From: Lutjanus erythropterus
Lineage: Eukaryota; Chordata; Actinopteri; Lutjaniformes; Lutjanidae
Direction of reading: 5' to 3'
Length of the DNA stretch: 64,000 nucleotides
NCBI GenBank assembly: GCA_020091685.1
Contig: CM034613.1
Coordinates: 1,640,345-1,704,344, forward strand
Below are positions 21,604 through 33,047 of this stretch, in pieces; the first letter of the stretch is position 1, and every line of letters begins with the position of its first letter. The position numbers and the translations under genes are program-made. Under the pieces are notes generated by a model. The model was given only the letters and a program-made list of their open reading frames with translations, ran no database searches and was not told where the DNA came from.

Positions 21604-21880
21604 GAAAAAAAGGACCGGAGTTACCTCACAGTGAGTCCAGTCCAGTCAATCCAGTCTGTATTTCCGTCAAGTCAGTTGGGGGATTCTCTCCAATGATCGG
21701 CCAGTCTGCCGACTCCAGGCCAAGGGTTCCAGCAGGACAGCCACACGGGCAATAAAACGCGCAAAATAAAAGAAGACGTGTGCAGAACGCTCTCTGCTCC
21801 AGCAGGACAGCCTCACTACTTCCTTGTAGCTCTGCGCACGCCATCTTGGATTCTTGTCATTGCCATACAAAAGGAGGTGA
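21604..21880 (-). other. GC-rich block, possible first exon or LTR fragment
   Basis: On the minus strand an ATG in the context caagATGGCG (21842-21844) opens a 72-residue frame, and a donor-like gagGTAACT sits at 21624 right at the stop codon. The word tccagcaggacagcc is repeated 70 bp apart (21728 and 21798). It could be an old retroelement leader, a bidirectional promoter region or a non-coding first exon. I recognise no protein. Confidence 0.3.
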
Positions 21881-22089
21881 CTGCAGACATTGGCGCAGGA
21901 GTGGATGTATGAGTAAACTCCTGTGGTAGTGATAGCAGGTCGCTACATTGCTATCCGAGTTGTTTTGGTTGCCAGGGTAACGCACAGAGAAAGTGATGTC
22001 CATGTTGGTGATGTTGCAGGGTGTTCTGATGCGGGAATTTTGTCAAGGGAAGTTCCTTTAACTGACATTCCTGATTCAGGAAGTACGAT

Positions 22090-22115
22090 TTGTGTGTGTT
22101 TGTGTGTGTGTGTGA
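22090..22115. repeat. (GT)n microsatellite
   Basis: Short GT run with one T interruption. Confidence 0.9.
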
Positions 22116-22645
22116 TCCTGTTTGCCTGACACTCCAGTCTTTTTATCTGATATCAGAAATCTCCTCAGCCTGCCTGCCTCGCTCTCCCAGAAAGCCCTGG
22201 ATCAGCCCTTCAACCTTTAAATCCTCCTTAAACTCTTCAACTGCCACTGCAACTGTCTCACTTTTGGGTTCAGTTTTCATGACACAGATGAACACATTTT
22301 TTTTCTTTTCACAGCTTGTTTTTTTTGAGCCACAGACTTTTACATTACTTCCATTTGTATAAATAAATATTTGGTACTTCTACTGCTCATATTAGACACT
22401 TGGGTCCAGCACACCAGATATCAAATATGTCATTTGTAAGAGAAAGTTTGAATGTTTGTGTTATTGTGCTTTTAGTTGTCTTCAACGTTAATGTCAAAAT
22501 TGAGTCTTCAGAATTCAAGCAACTCTTTCTTTCCTCTTCCCTGAATGTTGTCTGCAAACACTGGTCAGCATCATAGATGGATTATTGAACTTGCCTACTG
22601 GGCACAGGCCTGTGTGATTTACTTTCACAAGGTCAATCATACAAT
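22116..22645. other. Non-coding, nothing recognised
   Basis: No domain in the short ORFs. A T-rich patch lies at 22291-22328. Confidence 0.5.
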
Positions 22646-23235
22646 TACAAAGAGACAAAATGACAACAGAGATACAAAAAATACCACAAAAATTAGGCCC
22701 AAAAAACTACAAAGAGGCTCAAAACAAAGCCAAACAGAAACTACATAAACAACATAAAACTACCACAAAAGGACACAATGGGACACAAAACTACCACAAA
22801 AAGACACAAGAGGACACAAAGCAACTCCTAAGAGAAACAAACAGCTACAAAATGGACAAAAAAAACTACCAGAAAATGACAAAACAATGACTAAGAGACA
22901 CAAAACTATGACAAAAAGAACAAAAGGACACATAACAACTACTGAGACACAAACCATTACAAAGGGACACAAAACTACTACAAAAAGACACCACAAAGGG
23001 ACACAAAGAAACTACTAAGAGACAGAAACAACTACAAAGGGGCAGAAAACTATCACAAAAAGACCTGAAACAACTACAAAGTGATACAAAACTGACAAAC
23101 AGAAAGATAACAACCACAAAGGGAAACACAACGAAACAACTTTAAAAAGCAATGAAACAACTACACAAAGATAGAAAACAAAGAGACACAAAACTACCAC
23201 AAACAAGCAAAACAACTACAAAGAGACTGTGTGTC
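22646..23235 (+). repeat. 21/42-bp minisatellite, array 1
   Basis: Diverged units of the type aactacaaagggacacaaaa alternating with actaccacaaacagacacaa. The same array type recurs at 26655-27185. Because units are near multiples of three and lack T in the plus strand, several frames on both strands stay open. All ORFs here (for example 22660-22890 plus; 22760-23215 minus) are artefacts. Confidence 0.9.
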
Positions 23236-23884
23236 TTAAATCTGGGTGTGCTTCTATAAAGGGGGGGGGGGGTCTTTGTACATGTCTCTGCCCGCAGTCT
23301 TGTTGTCTCAGTCGACACAGGCGAAGTTTTCCCTCAGATATCGGTGCTGTAAAAAGCCTGTAAGGTCTTTTTCCACTGCAACTTCAACCTGTTGTTGTGT
23401 GATGAATAAGAACCACATGCTCTCCTCTGCTTACAAAATGAGCTGAGCTGCAAACAGCAGTACGAGTATACTGGACACCCCTGGCAACGCAACAAAGAAA
23501 TGAAAAATAAATAGCCAAGCTGCTGAACTAAAGAGACTGAGCGGGAATGTTTCACCGACACAGCCGGTATAATTTGTCTTTTGTTTGGACGTGTTTGCTC
23601 GTGTGCACCTATGATACATGTTATCATTCTAATAAGGAGGAGCAGTGGACTGTCACACTGTTCATTCACCACCACTGGAGCTTTAATTAGAACTCTGTTA
23701 TTCTCCACACTCATTATGTGTGTCTGCATCAATGAAAAAACACTCTTATACATACATTTAAGTGAAATATATCCAGTTGTACACATCAATACAGAAACTC
23801 TGAGAGGTAAGTGAGAAGCAAAATTACAGTGATCCATTTAATGATCTTTCTTTTGGCTGGATACCGTTTTAATTTTTTTATGCC
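23236..23884. other. Non-coding, with a G12 run
   Basis: A run of twelve G at 23261-23272. A unique-looking segment at 23580-23730 includes ggagctttaattagaactct; it could be conserved, but evidence is weak. The 167-residue minus ORF (23334-23837) matches no family. Confidence 0.4.
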
Positions 23885-24685
23885 ATCCAGAGTTTGTTAC
23901 TGTACTCAAGTAGATTTTTCAGGTATCTGTACTTAACTTGAGAATTTCTTTTGTGTGACAACTTTTTGCTTTTCAACAGGCTTGTCACCTTAGTTTTAAT
24001 GCAAGGTGTAAACAACATAAAAAGATGTGACATGAGAAAAAACAACAAAAGACATAACAAGATGAACACAATGTAACAAGACATAAGACCAAAATGGTGT
24101 AACAAGATAAAACCAAAGTAAAAGATGTAGCAAGACGAAAGTGGCATTAAAAGATGTAACAGGATGAAAATGACATAAAGGACATAATAAGATGTAAGAA
24201 GATGAAAATGACAAAAGACATAATGTGACAAATGTGTAGAAGACATAACAAGATGAAAATGTCGTAAAAGACAGAACAAGACTAAAATTATGTAACAACA
24301 TAAAACGGCATAAAAGACGTAACCAGACAAAAATTATGTAACAACAAAAACAGTGTAAAAGACGTAATGACATGAAAGTGGCACAAAAGATGTACTGAGA
24401 AAAACTGATGTAAACGGTATAACAAGACATACACAACATAAGATAAAAATGTAACATGTAAGCGATGTAACAAGAAAAACATAACATGAATGTGAAACAA
24501 GAGTGATGTAAGAGATGTAACAATGAAAACAACATAAGAAGAGGAAAACATACGTAAAGATTTAAGAAGATAAAAGATACAACAGCACGTAACAACTTGA
24601 CAAGACAAAAACAACGATGAAGACGTAACAAGACAAATTTCTACTTGAGTACCAAATGTGTGCTTTCCTGCCACCAGCAAAAATA
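23885..24685 (+). repeat. Composite element with internal AACAAGAC array, copy 1
   Basis: Left flank: tactcaagtagatttttcag, gtatctgtacttaact and aacaggcttgtcaccttagt. Core (24000-24630): diverged units built on acataaaagacgtaacaaga and gaaaatgacataaa. Right flank: ctacttgagtaccaaatgtg and tttcctgccacc. The same order of flank-array-flank occurs at 44900-45965, and array plus right flank at 40009-40975. The hydrophobic minus-strand ORFs (23878-24779) are translations of the array. Confidence 0.8.
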
Positions 24686-25041
24686 CAGATGGATCAGCAT
24701 CTTGTTCTAATGTGTTTGTTATAACAGCATTTTTCATGTAGTAACAAGATATTTTTGTGTTATTACAACATACAAACATGTTTTAACAAGACACTTTTGT
24801 CATTGTAACAATACATCAGGGGTTCTCAAACTTGTTTCCTAAACACCTGCATCTGATTTTTATTCAAGGTCGGAGGTCCTGAACAATTGACAATGAAATC
24901 ACATTTAATCAATACACGTATAACTTTTAAGAAACATACATTCAAGTCCAAGACAGTCAGGATCGTCAAGGTACATTAAAGTTAATGCGTGAACACTTTC
25001 TCCTGCATTTAACAACGCCATGACAATGATTTAGCTTTTGA
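24686..25041. other. Non-coding; possible hAT end at 24816
   Basis: The phrase caggggttctcaaacttg at 24816 resembles a hAT terminal repeat, but no partner end was found nearby. Words ataacagcatttttcatg and ttttaacaagacactttt resemble sequence at 30650-30770. Confidence 0.4.
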
Positions 25042-25440
25042 GGCAGCTGGATTTGCAAGATCACATGAGAATCCGGCTTGCCAGGCTTCAAGTTATCGGT
25101 TTGCGTGTGGTGCAGCCAATCAGTGTCCTAGGATGAACATCTAGCAGCTACAGGCGTGGTTTTAGGTGTGATGACAGTGTGAAGCATCCATGGAAGTGAC
25201 TCATCTCGAACAAACAATGGCAGCTCCTGAAGAGTTTATTGTAGCTACTGTGATAGCATCAGTTATATCAGAACTGGAGTATTTCTTCATTTCTTTGGCA
25301 AGAGTTTGACCTGTAGCCAGTGTTAGATGTAATAGACAGTGTTTTAGAAATTTTTTGAAAGTGCTTGCCCTTTTCCCCTCTTTCTAAAACGACTTCTCAG
25401 ATGGTTCTTGTTGAACAAACCATCTGGCATGTCAGGTTTG
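25042..25440 (+). mobile_element. Helicase-leader repeat family, copy B
   Basis: Shares with copy A ggcagctggatttgcaagat, ggcttcaagttatcggttt, ggcgtggttttaggtgtgat, tgactcatctcgaacaaaca and, at the 3' end, aacaaaccatctggcatgtc. Compared with copy D an internal deletion removes the segment between the SSL codons and the ggcaagagttt words (near 25290). Confidence 0.8.
25217..25309 (+). pseudogene. N-terminal stub of helicase-like ORF (copy B)
   Basis: The ATG in aacaATGGCAGC opens 30 codons, beginning MAAPEEF and including TVIASVISELE, then it runs off frame through the internal deletion to a TGA at 25307. Comparison with copies A and C shows this is the same start site. Not functional. Confidence 0.6.
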
Positions 25441-25870
25441 AAAAAACAGAAAAAAGTCTGAATATTGGAAAATAAAGGTAACTTCAAGTCAATTTCAAGA
25501 ATAGCTTTACAAGTTAAAGTCATATTTTGCAACTTAATTATCAAAATATTTCAAATTATGTCGCATAAAATGGCATTTTTCTATGTCTATTGTTGTCACA
25601 AAGACCTTGGATTTGCAGAGTCTTCTGGACCATGGGGAGGGGACATCAAGGGGCGTGGTTGGCGCTCATGTAGCAAAGCAGATTTTCCCATTTTCTCTGA
25701 GCATTTTCAAACAATGAGCTGAGTGCCTATATGATTTAAGCTGGGCGTACCATTCTGCTCCCTGTCCCTGGGCTCTCTTTCCTTTATCCCATTTTCCTGC
25801 TTTCTTAAGCCTTCATATCCCACATGTTACCCTCCATCCTCTGTGTTTCTCTGGAGAGCAACATGAAGGT
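25441..25870. other. Non-coding, nothing recognised
   Basis: Contains ggaccatggggaggggacat and caaggggcgtggttggcgct, which read like an old repeat fragment, not classified. Confidence 0.4.
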
Positions 25871-26060
25871 ACACTGGTTATTTATATGCACGCTGTGTAA
25901 TTCCAGTCCTGTCAGCAGCTATTTGCACAATGTAATGAGAAAGTCAGTAAACAGATGCAGCCCATTACTGATAGGATTGGATGTGTTTGTCATGTGGTAA
26001 TGGCGACAAAGTAAAACAATGACTTCAAGCAATCAGGGGCTTCGCTTGTAAACTAAAAAC
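25871..26060. promoter_or_regulatory. Candidate conserved non-coding element
   Basis: A unique block with little simple sequence, including gcacaatgtaatgagaaagt, cagcccattactgatagg and catgtggtaatggcgacaaa. Conservation cannot be tested here; the call rests on sequence complexity and homeodomain-like cores. Confidence 0.25.
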
Positions 26061-26654
26061 CTTTCATCTCCCTGTATCGCCTGTCGCAGTCTTTTACCAT
26101 CCTGGATATTCTTTTCTTTTCAAGTTCTCTTCTCACTGAAAGGTGTCCATTGATGCATTGGGATCAATTCAGCCGCAGTGAACACCACCCAGTGCACTGA
26201 CACAAGCAAATGAATGTGTAAAATATTTGCACGCACAAGCTTTTGTCCTCTGCATTGTGTTCAATACACGCACGCATGCAATGTTTCCTGTGGCTCTTTT
26301 GTGTGTGGGAGGGCAATTTGAGTCCTGAACAAGAAAGGTGGCCTCCTTCAGCTCTCTCAGCAGTGAGAGGTAACATGAAAATGCACTGGGTGTCTGTAGC
26401 TGAAAACATGCAAACCATGAAAAGAATCAGAATAGAGGTTTGATACAATGAAATCTGACAGGATAACTTGGGTATTTTTTTTTTTATCCTCAACTCTACT
26501 TTCACACACTGTAAACAATGACTGACTTGACAAACTGTCAAACCATGACAGAAAAACAACGTAAACTCTAAATACTGAATAGTTTCTGTAACAGTGACGC
26601 ACCATAAATATTTATATATACTATATCAGTACAAACCAGCATTGATATGGTATT
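26061..26654. other. Non-coding, nothing recognised
   Basis: ORFs at 26164-26559 (minus) and 26243-26443 (plus) overlap and match no family. Confidence 0.45.
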
Positions 26655-27185
26655 TTCAAATATCTACAAAGGGATGCAAAACTACCACAAATTGACAGAA
26701 AACAACTACAAAAGGACACCAAACTACCACAAACAAACAAAACAACTAGAAAGGGACACAAAACTATCACGATCAGACATAAACAAAACTACAAAGGGAC
26801 ACAAAACTACTACAAACGGAAACAAAACAACTATAAAGGGACAAAAAATTACCACAAACAGACACAAAAGAACTACAAAGGGACACAAAACCACCACAAC
26901 AGGAAACAAAACAACTACTGAGGGACATAACCAGAAAAAAACTACAAAAGGACACAAAGCCAACACAAATGGAAACAAAACAACTACAAAAGGACACAAA
27001 ATTACCACAGACAGATACAAAACCACCACAAGGGGACACAAAACAACTACAAAGGGGCATACAACTACCACAAACAGAAACAAAAGTATAAAGGGACACA
27101 AAACTATCTCAAACAGAAATAAAACAACTACAAAGGCACACAAAACTACCACAGACAAATAAAACAACTAGAAAGGGACACAAAC
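26655..27185 (+). repeat. 21/42-bp minisatellite, array 2
   Basis: Same unit type as 22646-23235 (aactacaaagggacacaaaa with actaccacaaacagaaacaa). One frame reads as a Lys/Thr/His-rich heptad-like repeat (KTTTKGH, KTTTNGN), 171 residues, open from 26647 to 27162; the opposite strand is also open. No coding signature beyond periodicity. Confidence 0.9.
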
Positions 27186-28172
27186 CCACCACAAAATACT
27201 GGACCAGTTTCAAATATCGTTGTCACTTAGACACAAACACATGGGAAAATAGGGTCAAGGTAAAAAAGAATACTAAACTTGCCCTTTAAGAATTGTCAAA
27301 ATCTTCAGTTTACAGGACGTTACTCTTGTTTGTAACCTTGTGAGAACATTTGGTCTTCATAAGGGTGGAAGTGTAGACACACACACACAGACACACACTC
27401 AGTCCACTCGCAAAGTTATTCTGCCCCACAGCTTTAATTGGCTCAATGTGGAAAGCCCCAGACTGAGTTGTTGGTTTGTTTTCTCAGTCAGTGGGAGATG
27501 TATTATTGACATGATGAAGGAGGAGTGGGTCAGTCCTCAGCGGTGGGAGTTACCCCGTGGTCAGACTCACATATACACCAAGACTGAGCCCCCATCAATT
27601 ATACCTGATGTGGGTGAATAGATGGGCACAGAACAGTTCATAATACACAACCTAACCTGGTTGTATCAACTCAGAGGTGACTGACAGGAACAAAACAAAG
27701 CAGGGCAGTGTAATCACGGTTAATGAGTGATGTCAGAATGTGGAACCAGCACTTTTACAGCAACAACAGCACTGTATAGCTGCTGGAGGGCAACATTCTT
27801 TGAAACTGGAGCATGCAAAGCAGAACTGGGACATAAAACATAACACAAATCCAGTTCAATCCAGTCAATCCAGTCTGACTGCCAGGCCTCTGCAGCACAA
27901 AATATGCTTTTATTACAGAAACGTAGACTATGTAATTTTAAATACTCCACTTAACCAGCAGGGAGGGTCTAAAAAAGGCTTTTCCTCTATAGGAACCAAA
28001 CGACCTGTACCCTGGAGCTGCCGATAAACTGAATCTGTGAGAACCCATATGGTGTGGGTTTCCACTGTGTTTTATATGGAGGTCACCAGATCCCCACAAA
28101 CCAAATGTTGGACCAAGAGTGTGTTTGTGTGGGACAAGATGGGACAAGTTGCCAATAGGAGGTAGTCTAAAA
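27186..28172. other. Non-coding; CA-rich patch and unique-looking block
   Basis: A short acacacacacagacacacac run lies at 27377. The segment 27415-27590 (ccccacagctttaattggct and following) is unique-looking and could be conserved. At 27850-27880 ccagttcaatccagtcaatc resembles 21640-21655. No gene is supported. Confidence 0.4.
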
Positions 28173-28494
28173 TAGTGGTTCTCAGACTGGGGTCTGAGCC
28201 CCCATGGGGGAGCACAAAGCCACTGTAGAGGGGACATGGAAGACCAAGGGAAGAAATAGAGTGAAACAAAGTTGAATGAATATGATCTACATAGGAGAAA
28301 TGAATAAACAAGAGTTTGCTAGTTTCTATCCTGCTGACCTTTCAATTCAACTTTCGAATTCTTTTTTTTTAATTAGTTCCATCACCAGTTATTGTTAACA
28401 ATTGATTAAAAATTTTGTGTATGAGTGTTAGGGGGTTCGAACTTTTATCAGCTTCGGAAAGGGGGTCATGCCAGAAAAAGTTTAGGAACCACTA
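28173..28494. mobile_element. hAT-type MITE with 8-bp target duplication
   Basis: The ends read inward TAGTGGTTCTCAGACT (left) and TAGTGGTTCCTAAACT (right, minus strand), close to the classic hAT/Charlie-like CAGTGGTTCTCAA end. An identical 8-bp direct repeat GTCTAAAA flanks it at 28165-28172 and 28495-28502, the hAT target size. At 322 bp it has no transposase, so it depended on an external one. Confidence 0.92.
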
Positions 28495-28822
28495 GTCTAA
28501 AATTTTGCTCTTAAAAAAAGAACTTTTCTATTCAGCCCTAGCTCGTAATATAGACAACAGATAACATTGCTGTCGAACAGAAACTTTGTATGCCCCAAAC
28601 TTTTCAGGAAATGAAAAAAAAACATGTTTTTTAAGCTAAGGGATTGCTGCTTAGTCAAATGTATAAGTTCTTTTTAATAGTTTTCAACAGTAAATATTTG
28701 TAAAACTGACAGACAGACATAGGTGGTTGACCGATGATTTATGTAAAAAACATAAAAATGTCAAAATATGGAGATACAAGGTTTGCACCTGATTGCAATG
28801 ATAATTGGGCCAGGTCTTTGTT
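28495..28822. other. Non-coding, nothing recognised
   Basis: AT-rich spacer between two MITEs, with no feature. Confidence 0.5.
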
Positions 28823-29155
28823 CACTGTAAAAAATAGAAACAATGAAAAAAGTTAGTAGTTTTTAAGTTACGTAATTAAAATTTACCAATTAACTAAACT
28901 TATGTTCCAATACTTTTCTTCTTCTTCTTCTTTCACTGTGATTGATGTTTGAAAAACAATTATATTTTAGTTCTAAAACTCAAAGATTCAAGTTTATCTA
29001 AAGAAGAAAAGTAAATTATCTCAACCAAAGGTTATAAGTCAGAAAAACTTTTTTTGTTTTCTGTTTGTTTCAAAAATTTCAGTTGAGCTCAAAGCTCAAA
29101 AATCTTCAAAAATTTCAGTAAGTTTCCTTGCCAGCTGTATTTTATTTTCTTTGTG
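28823..29155. mobile_element. Diverged relative of the CACTGTAAAAA MITE
   Basis: Starts cactgtaaaaaatagaaaca and shares internal words with 19761-20246: attcaagtttatctaaagaa, gtaaattatctcaaccaaag, and ttcagttgagctcaaa. The right end is decayed. Confidence 0.6.
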
Positions 29156-29349
29156 ATAGTTTTTGTTATATTCCATCTAAATCTGCACAGCTTGTGACTT
29201 TGTGATGACTCACAGTTTTCCTCGTTGGGTGCAAAGATGACAGATTAACCTGCACTTGACAGTCTTTCTTACTTTCTACACAGTAACTGGATAAAAGCCC
29301 AGATTTTAGAAAAGTGTCTATCCTAGTGGTTTGACTTTTGAAAACTGCA

Positions 29350-29640
29350 GCCAATCAAAATGTGGGACATCATCTCAATGTGTGGGACGGTGTAACAAAT
29401 GATAAAAACGCTGCAGTCTGACATAAAATGGGACAACTGATTCTCACTTCCAACTCTTTAAACACAGCAGCTTGGTCAGTGCCCCTATGCTTCAATCTAT
29501 GACACTGAAGGTGTCCCTCTGGTGTCATTTCTTGGGGTGACTCTCTAGTGTTATGTTTTGATGTACAGTCAAAGTAAGATGATGTTGTATAAAGTGCGAG
29601 ACAGTCTGCATATGGAGGAGGTGGACAGATGCACCAAACA
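29350..29640 (+). repeat. Dispersed repeat family 3, copy 3
   Basis: Contains aatgtgtgggacggtgtaac, ttctcacttccaactcttta, agcagcttggtcagtgcccc and ctctagtgttatgttttgat. It is the longest of the three copies. Confidence 0.75.
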
Positions 29641-30825
29641 CACCAACAATTTTGACTAAGGAGACCAGGGTTTTTGTCCCACCACATCAACGCTGACTTG
29701 TTTTTAACTTAAGTATTAATTACACACTTTGTTATGCCACATTTGTGAACTCATAACAAAACAAACACAAGTCTTTCACCTTAAGATTTGTATTACTTAT
29801 ACTTGAATTTGTGTAGTGTGAAACCAAAAGTCAGTGTTGACTGATTTTTAACTTACATTAACTTCAGTTGCTTACATACTTGCATATGCAACTTATGTTG
29901 TGTGCCATTAGAGTTAGGGTTATAACAGAAATACACTTACAGTAAATGAAAAATTAAGGTGGCATTTGAACTTAAGAACAGTAGACCTTGACATGAATAA
30001 CAATGCATTCGGCATCTTTCAAACATACCATCAGATTAGGTGGATGCAGCATCGCGGACCACCCCAAGAAGAGTAGAAGTGAGCAGATAAGGCCATGCTG
30101 CTGCTGGGATTTAAGGCTGCAGAAAAATGAAACAGATGAAATGGGATGCAGGCTGGAGAGAAAACAGGAAACCAGAGACTGATGTGCCCACACAGAGAAA
30201 CCTATGTGCTGTGCTATTGTACTTGAGGGGTAGATCACACTCCGAGCTGACAGGACGCAACACACAAGACTGCTGTCAGAAGAGGACTCTGCTTTACATC
30301 GATGATGCTTCGCTCTCAAACACAGGCACAGTTGATGGACAATGTTTCTCAATTGTTTAACTTTTTAACATGAGGATGTTGACCATGTTATCATCATCTC
30401 ACTCCTATTTACATTCGAGCTGACGCTAATTTAAAAGAAATGCGTGTATGTATATGTGTATCTATTTTGTTTTATATTTTCACCCTATTCCAGTCTGAAT
30501 TAAATTATCTGTGTGGTATTTTGTGTGTATTATAACAGAACTATAATACTGATGATAAATAATTAATAATTAATCCAATATACTATTTATCTAATAACAT
30601 GAATTGTTTCATGTCATAATGTGATAAGTTATCACGTTCTAATATTAAACACTTCACATGGTAACAAGATAAATTGTATATTGTTATAACAACAAAAGAT
30701 TCCTATTATAATGTCATAACAATTTAAGTTACATTCTAACAGGAAATGTTTTTCATGCTACAAGATAAATAGTTTACGTCATGTTATAATGTTATACTGA
30801 TCCGTTTTTGTTTTTCTCGTGTGAC
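29641..30825. other. Non-coding; AT-rich repeated words at 30500-30790
   Basis: No supported gene; opposed ORFs near 29972-30360 match nothing. From 30500 the sequence repeats words such as taacaagataaattgta, ataatgtcataacaatttaa and catgttataatgttata, a diverged AT-rich local repeat. Confidence 0.45.
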
Positions 30826-31228
30826 TGACACCAGATGGTGTGTTACACAGAACCATCTGGGAAGTCATCCTTGGAAACTGTTTGGAAAAGGGTAAGCACT
30901 TTCAAAAAACACCTGGCATGTGATTTGATGAACCATCTGTCTGTCACATCGAACATAGGCTAACTTAAACCAGCTGCTCTTCTTTCAGTGAAGAAATACT
31001 CTCCAGTTCTGATATAACTGATGCCATCACAGTATCTACGCTGACCTCTTCAGGAGCCGCTGTTGTTTGTTTGAGACAATTCGCTCCTGTGGACACTTCT
31101 CGTTGTCATCACACCTAAAACTACACCTTTCTAGGACACTGATTGGCTGCAACACTTTTGTGCATTTTCCACAAATGGACAACATGAAGCCTGGTAAGAT
31201 GAATTCTTGCATGATCTCGCAAATCCAG
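30826..31228 (-). mobile_element. Helicase-leader repeat family, copy C
   Basis: In reverse orientation it carries aaccatctgggaagtcatcc, actgtttggaaaagggtaag, ctctccagttctgatataac, acgctgacctcttcaggagc and tgtcatcacacctaaaacta, ending near catgatctcgcaaatccagg. The termini ctgacaccagatggtgtgtt (this copy) and the 3' end of copy B agree, which helps define one element end. Confidence 0.8.
30965..31060 (-). pseudogene. N-terminal stub of helicase-like ORF (copy C)
   Basis: Reads AAPEEVSVDTVMASVISELE and then SISSLKEEQLV before a TAA at 30965-30967. The start codon is lost: the family context acaATGGCGG has become acaacagcgg. Among the stubs this one keeps the longest unbroken match to copy A. 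Confidence 0.6.
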
Positions 31229-32276
31229 GTAAAAAAAAGTTCAGCAAATGAAAAGCTTTTATTCCCAGCAATGCCTTCACATTTCAGAATGACCTGCCTC
31301 TATTCTAACTCTAGTCCCACTGAAAAGGCTCTTAAAAGCCTCTGGGTTTCTGTTAAACCAATAATAGCCGCCAAAGCAGCAGAATGAATCTGAAAGCTGA
31401 TCTTACTGCAACAAAAGCCCCGCTAAACATCAACCAGGTTCCTACCAGGCAAGGACACATCAAAGATTTGTTTTCTTCTTTCTTTTTTTCTGTACACCAA
31501 AAAATGCTCCATGTTTGCTGCTTTGTGGTCACTAGCTGCACAAGTGATACTTGCATGGGTGGAAAGCCTTATATAAAAGCTTACATAGACTCCTGTAAAG
31601 TCAGTTCAGTGCATTCATTGTTACCAGCATCACTGCAGCTGATATTGGACACCTGAATAATTAATCTGATTCTGAGTTAGCAGTTATGTTCTAATATTCT
31701 GTCTCATTTTGAATCAGACCTCAGGTTTCAGATACATTCAGCACATAAAAGCAGATCCCATCTAAACATGTCCAATAGCAATTACAGAGCAGTCAGATGA
31801 AATTACAGCATGTGTCTCCTATCACAGGACTGACTGTAATGAAAGAAAGGCAGTGATGAAAGCGCTCTGCCCACTCAGTGTGCTAACAGAGAGCAGGTAA
31901 TGACAACAAGATGGCTTACGCTGAGCTTAAAGAAGGGGGAGTGTTGTAAGATAAGCAACAGAGGAAAGTAGTGTTCCTGCTCGATACTCATCATGATGTC
32001 TCTGGAGAACCCTGGAGAAAGTAAAAATATTTGGTCCCTTTAAAGCAAACCTGCACTCTGATCTCAAGGCCAGTGTATGAGGGACACACATGTGCCTGTG
32101 CATAAAGGTTTAAGTGTTTACTTGTTCCAAATGGCCACACACAAAGGTGGAGTGAAAAGCTTGTTGTGATAGAGAGACAATTTTGAATGTTGCATACTTT
32201 CAGTTTCTACTTGAAGACATTCATAGTCAGGATTTCTGCGGGTTTCAACAAACTAAATTTAAGGCTTTTATGAATG
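31229..32276. other. Non-coding; unique-looking block at 31690-31900
   Basis: No repeat recognised from 31250 to 32200. The block 31690-31900 (for example ctaaacatgtccaatagcaa, cagagcagtcagatgaaatt) is complex and could be conserved. The ORFs at 31067-31656 are not recognised. Confidence 0.4.
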
Positions 32277-32615
32277 CAATTAATAATAAATAAATTAATC
32301 TGCAGCTATTTTGATAAGTGACAAACAGTTTTCGTTCATTTTTTTTTATTAAAAAAATTCCAATTTCAGCTACTTAAATGTGATTATTTTCTGGTTTCTT
32401 TACTCCTTCCTCTTCTTTACAGTAATATTTTTGTGTTTTGGACAGAATAAGACATTTGAGGACGTCATCTTAGACTGTGGATGACAGCCATTAACATTTT
32501 TTTTACCATTTTTCGACATTTTACAGACTAAACCACGAATCACTGAATAACTGATTAATCAAGAATATACATGAAAGGATTGATCAATGATCACGATAAT
32601 CATTAGTTGCAGCCC
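32277..32615 (-). repeat. Dispersed repeat family 2, copy 2
   Basis: Reverse-orientation relative of 6266-6535: on the plus strand it shows aaatgtgattattttctggt, ttctttactccttcctctt and gataatcattagttgcagcc. It is more diverged and slightly longer than copy 1. Confidence 0.8.
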
Positions 32616-33047
32616 ATAATATTTAATCAATAGACATGGCGATATTGCACCTCATTTGACATTGTTTTGTCTGACAGAGGCATCTGTTGAATAAAGAAAC
32701 TTAATAAACCTAAAATGAGAAAAAAAAAAAGCATTATAAATTGAATAATTAAATTATAAATTATCAGTGATTAATCGATTGTTAGCATCTCCAAATATTG
32801 GTCAAAGAAAATGTACAAAGTTTGCAGCTCTTGTACAGGTGACTGTGACCACTGAGCAGGGTTTTTTTGTAGTTATTACAACATAATCAACACAATTTCC
32901 CCCGAAAACATAGTGAAGTCTATGTAACTTTTAAAAAGCTAACTTCATAATTCAATCATTTAATTTAATTTAAGTTCATTTTAGACTTTTAAAGACATTT
33001 TGAGGACCTAAAACTTGTCTTGTCCAACATCTACTATTATAGATGCA
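32616..33047. other. AT-rich non-coding stretch
   Basis: Contains aattcaatcatttaatttaa and related words similar to 33350-33400. No gene. Confidence 0.45.

Noticed and set aside
22660-23215. Overlapping ORFs on both strands
   Set aside because: Same minisatellite artefact as above.
23878-24779. Minus-strand ORFs of 150-211 residues rich in Leu/Phe/Cys/Val that look like multi-pass membrane proteins
   Set aside because: They are translations of the A-rich AACAAGAC array on the complementary strand. The same pseudo-protein appears at 40002-40849 and 45031-45833 for the same reason.
24816-24834. hAT terminal repeat (caggggttctcaaacttg) as a second hAT element
   Set aside because: No matching inverted end or 8-bp target duplication was found within several kilobases.
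26647-27167. 171-residue Lys/Thr-rich ORF and 147-residue opposite ORF
   Set aside because: Both are readings of the 21/42-bp minisatellite; no start context, codon bias or homologue suggests a gene.
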